A stretch of DNA of 64,000 nt from Mycolicibacterium chlorophenolicum (GCF_001044235.1 NZ_JYNL01000008.1:133621-197620), one strand, 5' to 3'; counted from the stretch's first letter, positions 16,087 through 25,746 are shown. Notes: a model not told the origin generated them from the sequence alone. Numbers and translations are program-made.

Positions 16087-17541
16087 ATGGCCGGCTTCGC
16101 GTCCCCCGATGCCTTTTCACCTGAGACGTCTGCGCTGCAACTCCTTCCCATCCGCTTTGAAAGGCTTGGCGCGGATCGCTTCCTCGTCGGCAATCTTGTT
16201 GGCGACATGGCGGAGATGACGGCAGGCGAACTGGACCGCCTGTGCACACTAGATCTCACGCCTGGCGACGGGCTCTACGAGCGTGCGTTCGAGAAACTCT
16301 TTGTCGCGTCTGTCGGCCAACGCGCGCAGCAGCAGCTCTTGGCGCTTCGATTGCGTAGCCGCATGAGTTTTTTACGAGCGGCCACGCCGCTCCACCTATT
16401 CGTCGTCACGCTGCGATGCGAGCATTCCTGCCCATATTGCCAAGTCTCCCGCCAAAGCAAGGATCGCGTCCGTTACGACATGGATCAGGCCACGGCCTCC
16501 AAGGCGCTAGATATTGCCCTATCTGCACCGGCTCAGCTGATCAAGATTGAGTTCCAAGGAGGCGAGCCGCTCCTTAACTTCGAACTCATCCAATGGATTG
16601 TCTTGACCGCGAAGGAGCGGTCGGTTCCGCTTGGGAAGCAGCTTCAGTTCGTGATTGCAACGAACCTGGCCCTGCTGGACGACGAGGTGCTTGACTTCTG
16701 CGGCGAGCACGACGTCCTTTTCAGTACATCGTTGGACGGCCCGCGTGAACTCCACAATAAGAACAGACCGCGCCGCGGCCAAAACAGCTATGAACTCGCA
16801 GTTGCGGGGATCGCCCGCATCAAGGAACGTCTCGGGCCGGACAGGGTTGGCGCGTTAATGACCACCACCGAAGCAAGTCTGGACAGTGTCGAGGAGATCG
16901 TCGACGAATACCTCAAGCAGGGTCTCGAAGGCATCTTCCTTCGGCCGCTCTCTCCCTACGGTTTCGCAATCAAGACGAAGCAGTTTCACAAATACGACGC
17001 CCAGGAGTGGCTCCAATTTTGGAAGCGTGGTCTTCGCTACATCCTCGACGTCAACAGGTCCGGCCGTCACTTTCCTGAGTTCTATTCGGCCCTGATGCTT
17101 CGCCGGATGCTGAGCGACGAACCCATCGGTTACGTCGACCTACGAAGTCCGGCTGGGATTGGACTTGGGGCTCTCGTCTACAACTACGACGGCACAGTGT
17201 TCGCCTCCGACGAAGCCCGGATGCTCGCGGAAATGGGGGACCGCAGTTTCGAACTCGGCAATGTCAACGAGCACAGTTATCGCGACCTCGTCTTGTCCGA
17301 CACCCTAGTGTCTGCGGTAGCTGAGTCGCTGACGCAGACGGCACCGCAGTGCTCAACTTGCGTCTTCGAGCCCCACTGCGGCGCTGACCCGGTCTACCAC
17401 CACGCGACCCAGGGTGACCTCTTGGGCATTAAGCCGCTATCGGAATTCTGCGAGCGACAGAAGGGCGTTTTAACGCATCTCTTCGAGCTGCTGGAACATT
17501 GCCCCGAGGACGCCGCCATCCTCCGGAGATGGGCGTCGTGA
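16087..17541 (+). CDS. hxsB: HxsB, radical SAM/SPASM maturase
   Basis: The product has 484 residues from ATG 16087, with GAGGAG (16071-16076) 10 bases upstream. The radical SAM cluster motif is RCEHSCPYC (Cys111, 115, 118), with GGEP at 158-161. The C-terminal region has SPASM-like cysteines (422, 425, 431 and 455: CSTC, HC, FCERQ), expected to bind auxiliary iron-sulfur clusters. The N-terminal ~100 residues are the peptide-facing extension seen in HxsB. The enzyme should cleave S-adenosylmethionine and radically modify HxsA. It overlaps hxsC by four bases (GTGA). Confidence 0.92.
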   Translation: MAGFASPDAFSPETSALQLLPIRFERLGADRFLVGNLVGDMAEMTAGELDRLCTLDLTPGDGLYERAFEKLFVASVGQRAQQQLLALRLRSRMSFLRAATPLHLFVVTLRCEHSCPYCQVSRQSKDRVRYDMDQATASKALDIALSAPAQLIKIEFQGGEPLLNFELIQWIVLTAKERSVPLGKQLQFVIATNLALLDDEVLDFCGEHDVLFSTSLDGPRELHNKNRPRRGQNSYELAVAGIARIKERLGPDRVGALMTTTEASLDSVEEIVDEYLKQGLEGIFLRPLSPYGFAIKTKQFHKYDAQEWLQFWKRGLRYILDVNRSGRHFPEFYSALMLRRMLSDEPIGYVDLRSPAGIGLGALVYNYDGTVFASDEARMLAEMGDRSFELGNVNEHSYRDLVLSDTLVSAVAESLTQTAPQCSTCVFEPHCGADPVYHHATQGDLLGIKPLSEFCERQKGVLTHLFELLEHCPEDAAILRRWAS

Positions 17542-18698
17542 AACCACTTGTGCTTTCCGGGCGCTCGCCGGCGGCCGATATCCTCGGACTGGGTGCAGAA
17601 CGGCGATCCATCAGACTTCGGCTGCCCGTCAGTTTTCCAGCGGATGATCGTGATGCCGCGTTGATTACAAGCGATGACGACTGGAAGGTGGCGGACGCAC
17701 ATAACTATAAGCTCGCTGTCGGACGCATTGCGCGCCCGGATGGCTTTTCGTTGAGTTACGTCCGATTGCCGGCAGCGTTCGCCGAGGTCGGCGAAGGCGA
17801 CGTGCTAGGCGTTCACCCTCAATCCGGGAGGGTGCGAGCTCTCTACCGTCGATCGTCGCGGCACAACTTTTTCCTCGTAACGGAGCGCTGCAACAACTAC
17901 TGCATGATGTGCTCGCAACCGCCGAGGAAGGTCGATGATAGTTGGCTGATCGACGAGATCGCGGAGACTCTTTCGCTTGTCGATCCAGCAACGATCGCTC
18001 TGACATTCACAGGCGGCGAACCGCTGACGGAATGGCGCAGGTTTATAGGTCTACTCGACGTAGCGCGTGACTTGCTGCCTGACACTGCGGTGCATGTACT
18101 GACCAACGGGCGCGGCTTCTCGTCTCCCGAGATCGCGAATGCCTGGGCCGCCGTGGGACATTCAAAGCTTTCGGCTGGCATACCGATCTACGCGGCCGTT
18201 GATCACATTCACGATTACGTGGTGCAGGCAAAGGGGGCCTTAGATCAGACAGTCCTCGGTGTGTTGCACCTGAAAGATCGTGGCCAGCGGGTTGAGATAC
18301 GTACCGTACTTCATGCAATCACGGCGCCGCGCCTGCGTGAGACCTGCTCGTGGATTGCTCGCAATCTTCCGTTTGTGGATCATGTGGCACTAATGGGCAT
18401 GGAGCACACCGGCTTTGCGATTGCAAATAGTGACTTGCTTTGGATTGACCCACTCGATTATCAAGAGCAATTAAAAGCAGGTGTTGACGTGCTTTCAGCG
18501 GCGGGCGTCAACGTTTCGGTTTATAACCTGCCGCTCTGCGTACTTGATCCAAGCGTCCGGCCATTCGCGGTGCAATCGATCTCGGATTGGAAGAACGCCT
18601 ACGTGAAGGAGTGCGAAGGCTGTTCAGTCCGCCGCGATTGTGCAGGCTTCTTTTCCACAGGACGGCCCAGGTTGAGTCGCGGAATAGCTCCGATTTGA
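17538..18698 (+). CDS. hxsC: HxsC, second radical SAM maturase of the Hxs pair
   Basis: The product has 386 residues. I take the GTG at 17538, which overlaps the hxsB stop as GTGA and has GGAG (17525-17528) nine bases upstream; ATG 17529 is the alternative. The cluster motif is ERCNNYCMMC (Cys118, 122, 125) and the GGEP motif lies at 159-162 (TFTGGEP). The C-terminal CEGCSVRRDC (Cys359, 362, 368) may hold a further cluster. The layout matches HxsC, which always accompanies HxsB. Base composition is well below that of the flanking genes, as for all four hxs genes. It is followed by 133 bases without a gene, then the convergent McrBC-like pair. Confidence 0.9.
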   Translation: MKPLVLSGRSPAADILGLGAERRSIRLRLPVSFPADDRDAALITSDDDWKVADAHNYKLAVGRIARPDGFSLSYVRLPAAFAEVGEGDVLGVHPQSGRVRALYRRSSRHNFFLVTERCNNYCMMCSQPPRKVDDSWLIDEIAETLSLVDPATIALTFTGGEPLTEWRRFIGLLDVARDLLPDTAVHVLTNGRGFSSPEIANAWAAVGHSKLSAGIPIYAAVDHIHDYVVQAKGALDQTVLGVLHLKDRGQRVEIRTVLHAITAPRLRETCSWIARNLPFVDHVALMGMEHTGFAIANSDLLWIDPLDYQEQLKAGVDVLSAAGVNVSVYNLPLCVLDPSVRPFAVQSISDWKNAYVKECEGCSVRRDCAGFFSTGRPRLSRGIAPI

Positions 18699-18831
18699 CT
18701 CGGCAGCCGTTGCCCACCTGACTGTTTCGGTGCGAGTCCGCGGCCAGCGCTTCCACATAGTCGCATCCGGCGGCGCGAATGTCATCAACGCCTTGTTGGC
18801 TCGGTACACCCGTCGGGGAGCCAGACGGGAG

Positions 18832-21108
18832 TCATTTCGATGTACCCCGCTCGCCGTCAAACGACGCTGCACGAATGACGTCCCACCAGGTCACCACAAG
18901 TGGTGCCCCGTTACGGACATTCACCGTCAACAGCTCCAGGTCGATCGACTCGACCCAACCCGGTAGACTTTCGACGAATTCGAGATCAGCCACGAAGTAC
19001 AGCTCACCGCGCGGATCGGGGTACCCAGTCGCCATCAAATCGCCTGCCGTTGCTGGCCGCCAGCGCAACAACTTTGCAGCGCGGGTGACATGCAAGGCTT
19101 TATTCCGGTTCTCGTACAAGAGAAGTAGCTTGGCGCCGAGCTCGCGCCCACCGATCTCAACGGCGCCAACCCGGTTTCCAGCACGAATGTTGTATTGCCT
19201 TGCCCGTCCTATCCATTCGCGCTGCTCAGGATCTCGGACGAAACCGAGAAGTACATCCGTGTCGGCGGGGGGTTCTTCCAAGAAGTCCGCTGTCAGATGC
19301 GACTCGAGGTTTGGGTCACCAGGTCGATGTACGGTCGCGGTCCAGAAGCGGTGGCGCTCGTCGCGCGTGACCTGACTGGCGACATGAGTAAGCACATCAC
19401 TCAAGAATTGGTCGAGGGCTAGGGATGACGACGGAAAGCCATCGCTACTCGGCCTGAGCGGAAAGGCACCAAGGCCTGGCAGGATTTCTTTGAACCCTGG
19501 ATGTCGTCGAATGTCCTTAATCTCGGATCCCGGATACAGCACATAAGCTCCTGCCGTCCGCGAGATCGCGTCTCGGTACGCGTGCATCTTGAGAAGATCG
19601 TCGCGCTTAGCACCGCCAGAGGTCGTCGATTCCTCGGACGACTCATCCGAATTGGGGGCCGACGTCAGCTGCGCGAGGAGGTTCTCCACACGGTACTTCG
19701 CATCGAAGTGCAACCACACCTCGAGCTCTTCAGCGGGGACGCGCGAAGGCGTGCTGCCTTCCGGTCGGATGCGCATCGAACAATCGGGGCGCATCGCTTG
19801 GCTCCATGAGCCCCGTCGATCGTCTGCTCCGGCGAACGTTCGATTGAAAAAGACGTCTACACGAAGTGGCCGGTCTCCCCGTCTGATCGACCACGACAAT
19901 TTCGATTCGCGGCCTGACCGCATCGTTACGGAGATGCCATCGCCCGCGACTTTGAAGGCACGTGCCGTTCGGTCTTCCCCACACACTCGGCCAAGCGAAT
20001 CTGCTACCGCGAGAAAGCACCAGAACTCGTAAAGCGTTGCGATGTTACGTTGCGAAGCTGCGAAGACGTCGGTCATGGCCCCACGATCAATCCGCACGGT
20101 GGGGCCGGACTCCGTCATCGCGAACGTCCGGAAGACTTCGCGGTAACCCGCGCGCTTCAGCAACACCTGGTCCGACGTTGGCATTCTCCGCAGGGAGCTG
20201 ACCTCTTGAAAGAGTGGGTGCGCTAGGTGTTCGTCGAGCTGGGCACCAACGTCAGCAGCGATCTGTTGACCGCGACGCAGCGGTCCAGACTCGACATTCA
20301 GGGAGGCCAGCCGCAGCACGTCGACCAGTTCCAGCGCGACGGCTCGCCAACGCTCTAGAGCGAACTTGACGAATTGGTTGGCCGCGTTGTCGACACTCGC
20401 TTCGGTGCGATCCCGAGTCAAAGCAGCAGGCAAAGATGCGAGTTTGGCCGAACCACCCTTCCACGGCACCCGCCGACCGGGCGCGCAAACGGCACGGCGA
20501 AAAGCGGCCCCCGCTGGAAACGGTGATCCGAGCGGGCGGATCTCTTGCTCGGACAACCAGGTTCGGTGTGGCTGCGAGGTGACACGCGCAATTGCCGCCT
20601 CGAACAACGGGTCCTGTAGATACGCCGCGATCATCGCGAAGCGGAGGTACAGCAGATCTGCAGGCAGTTCGCTTGGCGCGAGATCCAACATGCTTGGCGC
20701 GAATCCCTGCAGTACTGCCTCGGCAGCGAACGCGGATATATCAGTTAGCATTTGGCGATATTCAGTCTCGTGATCCAGCTTAACCGCTAGAACATCGACA
20801 TCGGCTGTCCCTGTCAGCCCCGTCGCCCGATCCGCCACTTGAATCCGTAGACGTCCAACGGCTTGGCCGGGACGTAGCCGCCCCCGCTTCAAACTCCCAT
20901 CGTCAGGATCGAACAACTCGCGTGGCTCGACCTCTATGTTCGTTGCCTGGGTCAATATTTCGTAGCGATAGATGCCGGCTTCGCGCAACGCGACATCACC
21001 CCGCGCCGAAGACGTAATGCCCTGCCCACCCGGGAGATTGGCGATCAACAGCTCACCGGCGACCTGGCCGTCGTCAGTTCGGAGCGCCAGCTGAATCGAT
21101 TCCTGCAT
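18832..21108 (-). CDS. McrC-like DUF2357 protein with nuclease-type motif
   Basis: The product has 758 residues. The N-terminal third is beta-rich; the middle (about 230-370) is the helical DUF2357-type region (ANQFVKFALERWRAVALELVD, FRTFAMTESGPTVRIDRGAMTDVFAASQRNIATLYEFWCFLAV). The C-terminal half carries a PD-(D/E)xK-like signature near residue 466 (ELEVWLHFDAKYRVE), as in McrC nucleases, and then YLDPGSE-like YVLYPGSE. It starts two bases after the McrB-like gene, so the pair is an operon. The assignment as the nuclease subunit of a McrBC-type system is by architecture and pairing. Confidence 0.8.
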   Translation of the reverse strand: MQESIQLALRTDDGQVAGELLIANLPGGQGITSSARGDVALREAGIYRYEILTQATNIEVEPRELFDPDDGSLKRGRLRPGQAVGRLRIQVADRATGLTGTADVDVLAVKLDHETEYRQMLTDISAFAAEAVLQGFAPSMLDLAPSELPADLLYLRFAMIAAYLQDPLFEAAIARVTSQPHRTWLSEQEIRPLGSPFPAGAAFRRAVCAPGRRVPWKGGSAKLASLPAALTRDRTEASVDNAANQFVKFALERWRAVALELVDVLRLASLNVESGPLRRGQQIAADVGAQLDEHLAHPLFQEVSSLRRMPTSDQVLLKRAGYREVFRTFAMTESGPTVRIDRGAMTDVFAASQRNIATLYEFWCFLAVADSLGRVCGEDRTARAFKVAGDGISVTMRSGRESKLSWSIRRGDRPLRVDVFFNRTFAGADDRRGSWSQAMRPDCSMRIRPEGSTPSRVPAEELEVWLHFDAKYRVENLLAQLTSAPNSDESSEESTTSGGAKRDDLLKMHAYRDAISRTAGAYVLYPGSEIKDIRRHPGFKEILPGLGAFPLRPSSDGFPSSSLALDQFLSDVLTHVASQVTRDERHRFWTATVHRPGDPNLESHLTADFLEEPPADTDVLLGFVRDPEQREWIGRARQYNIRAGNRVGAVEIGGRELGAKLLLLYENRNKALHVTRAAKLLRWRPATAGDLMATGYPDPRGELYFVADLEFVESLPGWVESIDLELLTVNVRNGAPLVVTWWDVIRAASFDGERGTSK

Positions 21109-21110
21109 GG

Positions 21111-23264
21111 CTACTCAGCGAAACTGACGAACTGGTTCGCGCGTACAGAGTCGACCATGCGAGCGATCTTGGAGCGCGTAACGGGCAGCGGCGGGGCCGA
21201 ACCGGACCCCAGGGCGAGCGCCTCCAGCGCAACGAGGACAGGCTCGACTCGCCGTCGCGACCCGTGCACCTTCGGCAGAACCTTCTGCATCATCGCGAGG
21301 TCGAGCGCGGTGCGACCATTGGCGTCTCCCGTCGCTGCGAAGAACGCGCAGAATCGCAGGATCTCGTACAGCGTGCGGTGCCCGAACTCTTGATTGGCGC
21401 GAGCCAAGATTGCGTGTACCTCTCTCAGCGTCGACACAATCTCGTCGCGATCGGGATGAGGATGCTCTCGCTGCCAATCGTCGCTTTCGGCCAGCGACGC
21501 GAAGGCGCGCAATCTCTGATCCTCTCCCGCCGGCGCGGCACTGGGCCGACGGAGCCCGGCGTCGAGCTCATCGGCGGTTACCCGAAATTCAAAGGTGAAG
21601 GCCCTATCGAGAACCTTCGGAGAGAACATGTAGGTCGTCTCGTCCACGTTCACTGTGCCGACAACGAAAAGGTTCCGCGGCAACGGCAGCCTCTGCGCTT
21701 CAGCGTCGCGCACAACCCACTGGCCAGATCGCTCATCGATGACCAGATCCGGTAGGACCGGACGTCTCGATTCGACCCCGGAGAGAAAGTCCGAGAAGTA
21801 CCGCTCGACGTGGGCCAGGTTCATCTCGTCCAGGATCAGCAGGTACGGGTACTCGGGATCGTTCGCCGCACGAAGAACAAACTCGAAAGCTTCCGGAACA
21901 AACCACACCGGCGCCCCAGACGCTGACGTACGTAGCGCATCCTCGTACCCAAAGATGGACTCCGGACCAGTCCAGTCAGGCCGCACCGGTACGACGACGT
22001 GGCGATGACGTCCGTGCTCATCTGTGCCGAACCATTCGCCTAGTCGCATCGCGAGTTGCGTCTTTCCCGAACCGGCGAGTCCCGTCAGGATCGCGAAAGG
22101 CTTGGCGAGCAGACTACTCAAGAAAGATCGGACGAGGTTCGACTCTGGTGGGAATCGAAGCCCCGAGGCTTCGACGGCGACTGCAAAGTCATGAAACAGT
22201 TCGGCCGGCGCAGGCGCCTCCGTCGATGTCGTGGTTGGATGCCCAGCGAATGGGACCGAAGGCAGGTGCGCCGCGAGCTCCGGAAACCGCTGGGCTAGAG
22301 CGCGCACGAAATCGTCCTGAAGGCGAACGAGATAGACCTGCTGGACGGATCCAGAGACCGTGAACGGCGAACCCTGCGAAATTCGGGCGCCCTCGTCGAT
22401 CGCGGCAAGCGCGACCGGCTCATTCAGCTCCTGATACTGCGTCTCGACCAGCCGGCCCGCCTCTTCCCATGCTTGGGCGCCGAGCGGGTTCGGCGCCGGC
22501 CTTGCAGCTGCGCTCACACGACTTACGGCGCGTAACGAACCATTGCTGTAGTGCAGGACAATGTCACCTTCACGAACCTCATCCATGGTGTCCCAGTGGT
22601 ATTGCGGTCGGCCTGCCTTATTGAGCATCGGCGCCCAAAGGAAGCCGCCATCGCGCTCTTTCGCGAAAGTGGCACCTTGGTTCACCCACCAGACCGAAGC
22701 CTGCCGCCCGAGAACTGCGACACCTTGCTCGGTCAGCTCGCCGCTTTCGTGGATGAGCCCACATTCTATGAGAAGTTCGCGGTACCGAGCGCCTTGCGAT
22801 TCGAACGTCCGGTCCGCCTGCCACCTGTCGTCGCTCGCATGTTGAGCCAGCGCCCGCCCTAGATCGTCGTTCGAAAAGGCGGCGGGCATGTCGCAGACCA
22901 CCCGAAGAGCGATCCGGACGTAAGGAGCTAGCGGAGCGGTACCAGCGGATAGCCGGTCACAGAGGACGCCAGCCTGGGTTGCATTCACAAACCATGGATC
23001 ACTTCGATCAATATTCTCGGCGTAGGCGGTACCCGCCTCCGTGAGCTTCCAGCCGCGCTCGTCCTCAGTCACCAGATCGAGCATCCGCGCATATCTCAAG
23101 CAATCACGAGCTCGCCGGTCCGGGTTCTCGAAGGTCCCGTGCGACTTGAATACTTGTGCTGGATCATCGCCGAGGAGCTCTTCAATGCTGGCGGAACCCC
23201 GCTCGTGGAGGCGGGCTAGCAACAGGTTGCCATAGCTGAGCTTCAGAGTCGGGATGTTCAGCAC
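21111..23264 (-). CDS. McrB-like AAA+ ATPase with EVE-like reader domain
   Basis: The product has 717 residues. Domains in order: an N-terminal wHTH-like region (1-180), an EVE/PUA-type base-reading domain (about 195-275; WWVNQGATFAKERDGGFLWAP, REGDIVLHYSNGSLRAVSRV), and an AAA+ motor with Walker A TGLAGSGKT near 396, Walker B LLILDEMNLAHVERYFSDFL near 480 and the McrB-type sensor GTVNVDETTYMFSPKVLDRAF near 538. McrB motors translocate DNA and activate an McrC nuclease when the reader domain finds modified bases. It is the first gene of a two-gene operon. A restriction role against modified phage DNA is inferred. Confidence 0.87.
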   Translation of the reverse strand: MLNIPTLKLSYGNLLLARLHERGSASIEELLGDDPAQVFKSHGTFENPDRRARDCLRYARMLDLVTEDERGWKLTEAGTAYAENIDRSDPWFVNATQAGVLCDRLSAGTAPLAPYVRIALRVVCDMPAAFSNDDLGRALAQHASDDRWQADRTFESQGARYRELLIECGLIHESGELTEQGVAVLGRQASVWWVNQGATFAKERDGGFLWAPMLNKAGRPQYHWDTMDEVREGDIVLHYSNGSLRAVSRVSAAARPAPNPLGAQAWEEAGRLVETQYQELNEPVALAAIDEGARISQGSPFTVSGSVQQVYLVRLQDDFVRALAQRFPELAAHLPSVPFAGHPTTTSTEAPAPAELFHDFAVAVEASGLRFPPESNLVRSFLSSLLAKPFAILTGLAGSGKTQLAMRLGEWFGTDEHGRHRHVVVPVRPDWTGPESIFGYEDALRTSASGAPVWFVPEAFEFVLRAANDPEYPYLLILDEMNLAHVERYFSDFLSGVESRRPVLPDLVIDERSGQWVVRDAEAQRLPLPRNLFVVGTVNVDETTYMFSPKVLDRAFTFEFRVTADELDAGLRRPSAAPAGEDQRLRAFASLAESDDWQREHPHPDRDEIVSTLREVHAILARANQEFGHRTLYEILRFCAFFAATGDANGRTALDLAMMQKVLPKVHGSRRRVEPVLVALEALALGSGSAPPLPVTRSKIARMVDSVRANQFVSFAE

Positions 23265-23543
23265 GGTCTCAGGCTAATTGGCCGAGCCAGCCGCGCGCAG
23301 CAACCCTGAACGTGTTTTCAACCTTGAGCAGATCCTTGGGTTCGCAGAAGTGCAACCGCTTCGCAGCGGGAATGGTGCCCGGTTAACCGAGCCAGGTCGC
23401 TCATCTCGACCGGCTCGCATCCTGTGGAGGGGAAGCGCGAGGAGGCCGGCGACCGCCTCAACTTCCTCGGACGGGGCATCATCCATCCCTCATCAAGGCC
23501 ATCCCCGTCGCGTTGAACCGTTAATGCACCGAGCCCCGCACCG

Positions 23544-24950
23544 TCAGCCAGGCGCCACGAGGGCGTTGAGTTCGGTTGCTGCGGCTCTTAGTTGAACGAG
23601 CACACCGTCGATCAGCCAGATCCGGTCCACCGATCCCGCCCGCTTGGGAATCGACCACAGCCGCTCGCACGAGTGGAGGTCGTAAGCCTTCGCGAGTATC
23701 TCGGCGTTGAAGTTGGTGACCTCGAATACCAGCGTCGAACCATCCGTGCCAAGCAGATTCTGCATCGGATAGTCGCACACCGGCCCCTTGGCCCCGTCCT
23801 TCATGTTGTACTGCTGCCACTCGGGGAAGGTCTGGCTCTTGGCCATGTTGATCATCAGCGTGGTTCCGACACGCTGCAACGTGCCCCCGGGTACTTCGAT
23901 GAGCTCCTCTCCCCCCGCCGAATAAACGGTGCTTTGCTGATCTGTCGAAACCACAGGCAGGTCAACGGCCGTGTCGGTGGCAAGGGCACCCGCTTTCCCG
24001 TCACGCTCGCCAACAACCTTTCCTGACTCGTCGAAGAAGCTGACTCCCTGCGGTAGTCCATCCGAGTCCTCGACCTCAGAGGCGAATCCGCCTGGGTAAA
24101 AAACTGGATTGACCAGTGCGCCGCCCTCCTCGATCTCTGGTTCGACCACCTTGCCATCAGCCACCGAAAAGACCGTCGCCACCAGCGTTCTGGGATTCGC
24201 TTCGTGCTGCGCTGTGAGGGTCTGTGATTCCGCATCCGGTCGCCCGGGCGGCACGATCCTCAGTCCTCCGTCACCAGGTACAAACCACGTCGTCTCGGCT
24301 CGCTGACCGATGCCATAGACGCCCTGGTCCTGCGTCGTCGCCACCGCGTAAATCCCGACCTGTTCGACGTCGAGCTTTCCGAAGCCGAGCCGCAGATCTG
24401 TCGGACCGACGTACTTCACCGCGCCGGATTTACCGTCGATCACCCGCGCCGTCACCGATGGCAATCCGTCCAGACACAGAATGTCGTTCGGCCCGTTGAG
24501 AAAGCACTCCGGATCCCGCATGGACACCCTCAGCGGCACTGCGTTGAACAGAGGCCGACCGTCCCGAACGTCCATCCCCGCAAGCCACCACTGCGGCTCT
24601 TCGGCTGCGCCGCTGCTGGCAAGGAAATACGCGCTCGTTCCGATGCTGCCGATGAAGGGCCGCGGTCCGCTTGGGTCGTTGCTGACGGCGATTCGGCTGT
24701 CACTCGTTGGTGGTAACCCGAGATCGGCGACGGTCGTGCGCCATCCGGGGACTGGTTGCTCGCGCATCGAGGAGGACAACGTCGCGTCCGGTGGCGGCTG
24801 CCAGGATCCCCGCGCGGCGCTCAGGCGCAGCGCCGGTAGCCACCAATGGAAGGCCGCGACGGTGATCACGACAACCAGCAAGACCGCTGCGCCGAGGAGG
24901 ACGACTCGACGCCGATTCAGACTCTGAGGCATCTGATTCTCAGTCGTCAT
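23544..24950 (-). CDS. Membrane-anchored extracytoplasmic protein of a T7SS-linked operon
   Basis: The product has 468 residues. A short cytosolic N-terminus (QMPQSLNRRR) precedes one membrane segment (about 16-38), and the remaining ~430 residues face outside. They contain repeated beta-strand units (for example SVTARVIDGKSGAVKYVGP, DGRPLFNAVPLRVSM, AKAYDLHSCERLWSIP) that suggest a PQQ-like or WD-like propeller. Start ATG 24950 overlaps the previous gene by 11 bases. It is the last gene of a five-gene run with EspC-like and EspA-like proteins, and may dock or sense secreted partners. The family is not firmly recognised. Confidence 0.7.
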   Translation of the reverse strand: MTTENQMPQSLNRRRVVLLGAAVLLVVVITVAAFHWWLPALRLSAARGSWQPPPDATLSSSMREQPVPGWRTTVADLGLPPTSDSRIAVSNDPSGPRPFIGSIGTSAYFLASSGAAEEPQWWLAGMDVRDGRPLFNAVPLRVSMRDPECFLNGPNDILCLDGLPSVTARVIDGKSGAVKYVGPTDLRLGFGKLDVEQVGIYAVATTQDQGVYGIGQRAETTWFVPGDGGLRIVPPGRPDAESQTLTAQHEANPRTLVATVFSVADGKVVEPEIEEGGALVNPVFYPGGFASEVEDSDGLPQGVSFFDESGKVVGERDGKAGALATDTAVDLPVVSTDQQSTVYSAGGEELIEVPGGTLQRVGTTLMINMAKSQTFPEWQQYNMKDGAKGPVCDYPMQNLLGTDGSTLVFEVTNFNAEILAKAYDLHSCERLWSIPKRAGSVDRIWLIDGVLVQLRAAATELNALVAPG

Positions 24951-25395
24951 CCGACGCACGTCGGGCCGCGAAAGCGGCCGCCAGCCTTTGGCTTACGACA
25001 TCGAAGGACGGTAGCCCGATCGAGTAGGTCAGGAAAGCACTCATACCCGCGCGATCGTGTCCGAGACGCCTCATCAGTTCGACGATCACCTCGTGTTGTG
25101 CGGCCTGCGCCTTCTCTTTGGCCAGCGCGGCCAGTTCGAGAATTTCATCAGCGAGTCGAGCTTCGTCGAAGCGCGATACATCCCGCACATCGACCTGCTC
25201 CAGGCGCCCACCGAGGGCAGCCGTTGCCGATAGCGTCCCTGAGGGATTGGTGACAGTGAAGAGTGCGCCAGACGCCGGATCAGCGCCATCGGCGCTGGGA
25301 CTGGGTAGCAAGGCGTTCAGCCCGTCTCCGATTGCGACGTCATCGTCAGCGAGCGCTTCAGCTTCGTCTTCAGTCCAATGGCTTTCAGAGGGCAC
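24940..25395 (-). CDS. YbaB/EbfC-like ESX-associated protein
   Basis: The product has 151 residues. The centre (about 43-105: FTVTNPSGTLSATAALGGRLEQVDVRDVSRFDEARLADEILELAALAKEKAQ) follows the YbaB/EbfC pattern, with a beta-strand pair, an R-x-D-D-x-x-L-A-D-E-I block and a long helix. The C-terminal part (GMSAFLTYSIGLPSFDVVSQRLAAAF) is extra. In mycobacterial ESX-1 loci, YbaB-fold proteins (EspL type) accompany secreted substrates and may stabilise them. It overlaps the following gene and follows the EspC-like gene by 30 bases. Confidence 0.72.
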   Translation of the reverse strand: MPSESHWTEDEAEALADDDVAIGDGLNALLPSPSADGADPASGALFTVTNPSGTLSATAALGGRLEQVDVRDVSRFDEARLADEILELAALAKEKAQAAQHEVIVELMRRLGHDRAGMSAFLTYSIGLPSFDVVSQRLAAAFAARRASDDD

Positions 25396-25425
25396 GAACA
25401 GAACTCCTGTGGTGGCGGGCGGGTG

Positions 25426-25746
25426 TCACAAACCGCACGAGTCAATGTCCTTGCCGGCGCGCCAATCCGCGTTGTTGTAGTTGGTCGACGCCATTCTCAA
25501 CCGCTCCGACAGATCGCGCGACATGCGCCAGAGCTTCGCGTCCGCGGCGTCTCGGGCCGCCTCGATGTCGTCCACAGCCATGTTGCTCGCTGCACAGACG
25601 ATGCCGTGCGTGGCCCACACACTCGACGCCAGATCGTTCACCGTCTCGCCGGCGATCTTCAAGCGACCCGCAGCGGAGGTCTGTTTGGCCGCGAGTTCAT
25701 CGATGTGCTCAGTCAGCACGCGAAGGTTGTCCGCTTGGCTTGACAT
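25426..25746 (-). CDS. EspC-like type VII secretion substrate
   Basis: The product has 106 residues: two predicted long helices with a turn, no signal peptide. The tail reads STNYNNADWRAGKDID and contains the YxxxD secretion pattern (Y-N-N-A-D). Size and layout match the EspC-like/type VII secretion target family. It is 18 bases downstream of the EspA/EspE-like gene, as EspC follows EspA in ESX-1 systems, so the two are probably secreted together. ESX core genes are not in the window. Confidence 0.8.
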   Translation of the reverse strand: MSSQADNLRVLTEHIDELAAKQTSAAGRLKIAGETVNDLASSVWATHGIVCAASNMAVDDIEAARDAADAKLWRMSRDLSERLRMASTNYNNADWRAGKDIDSCGL

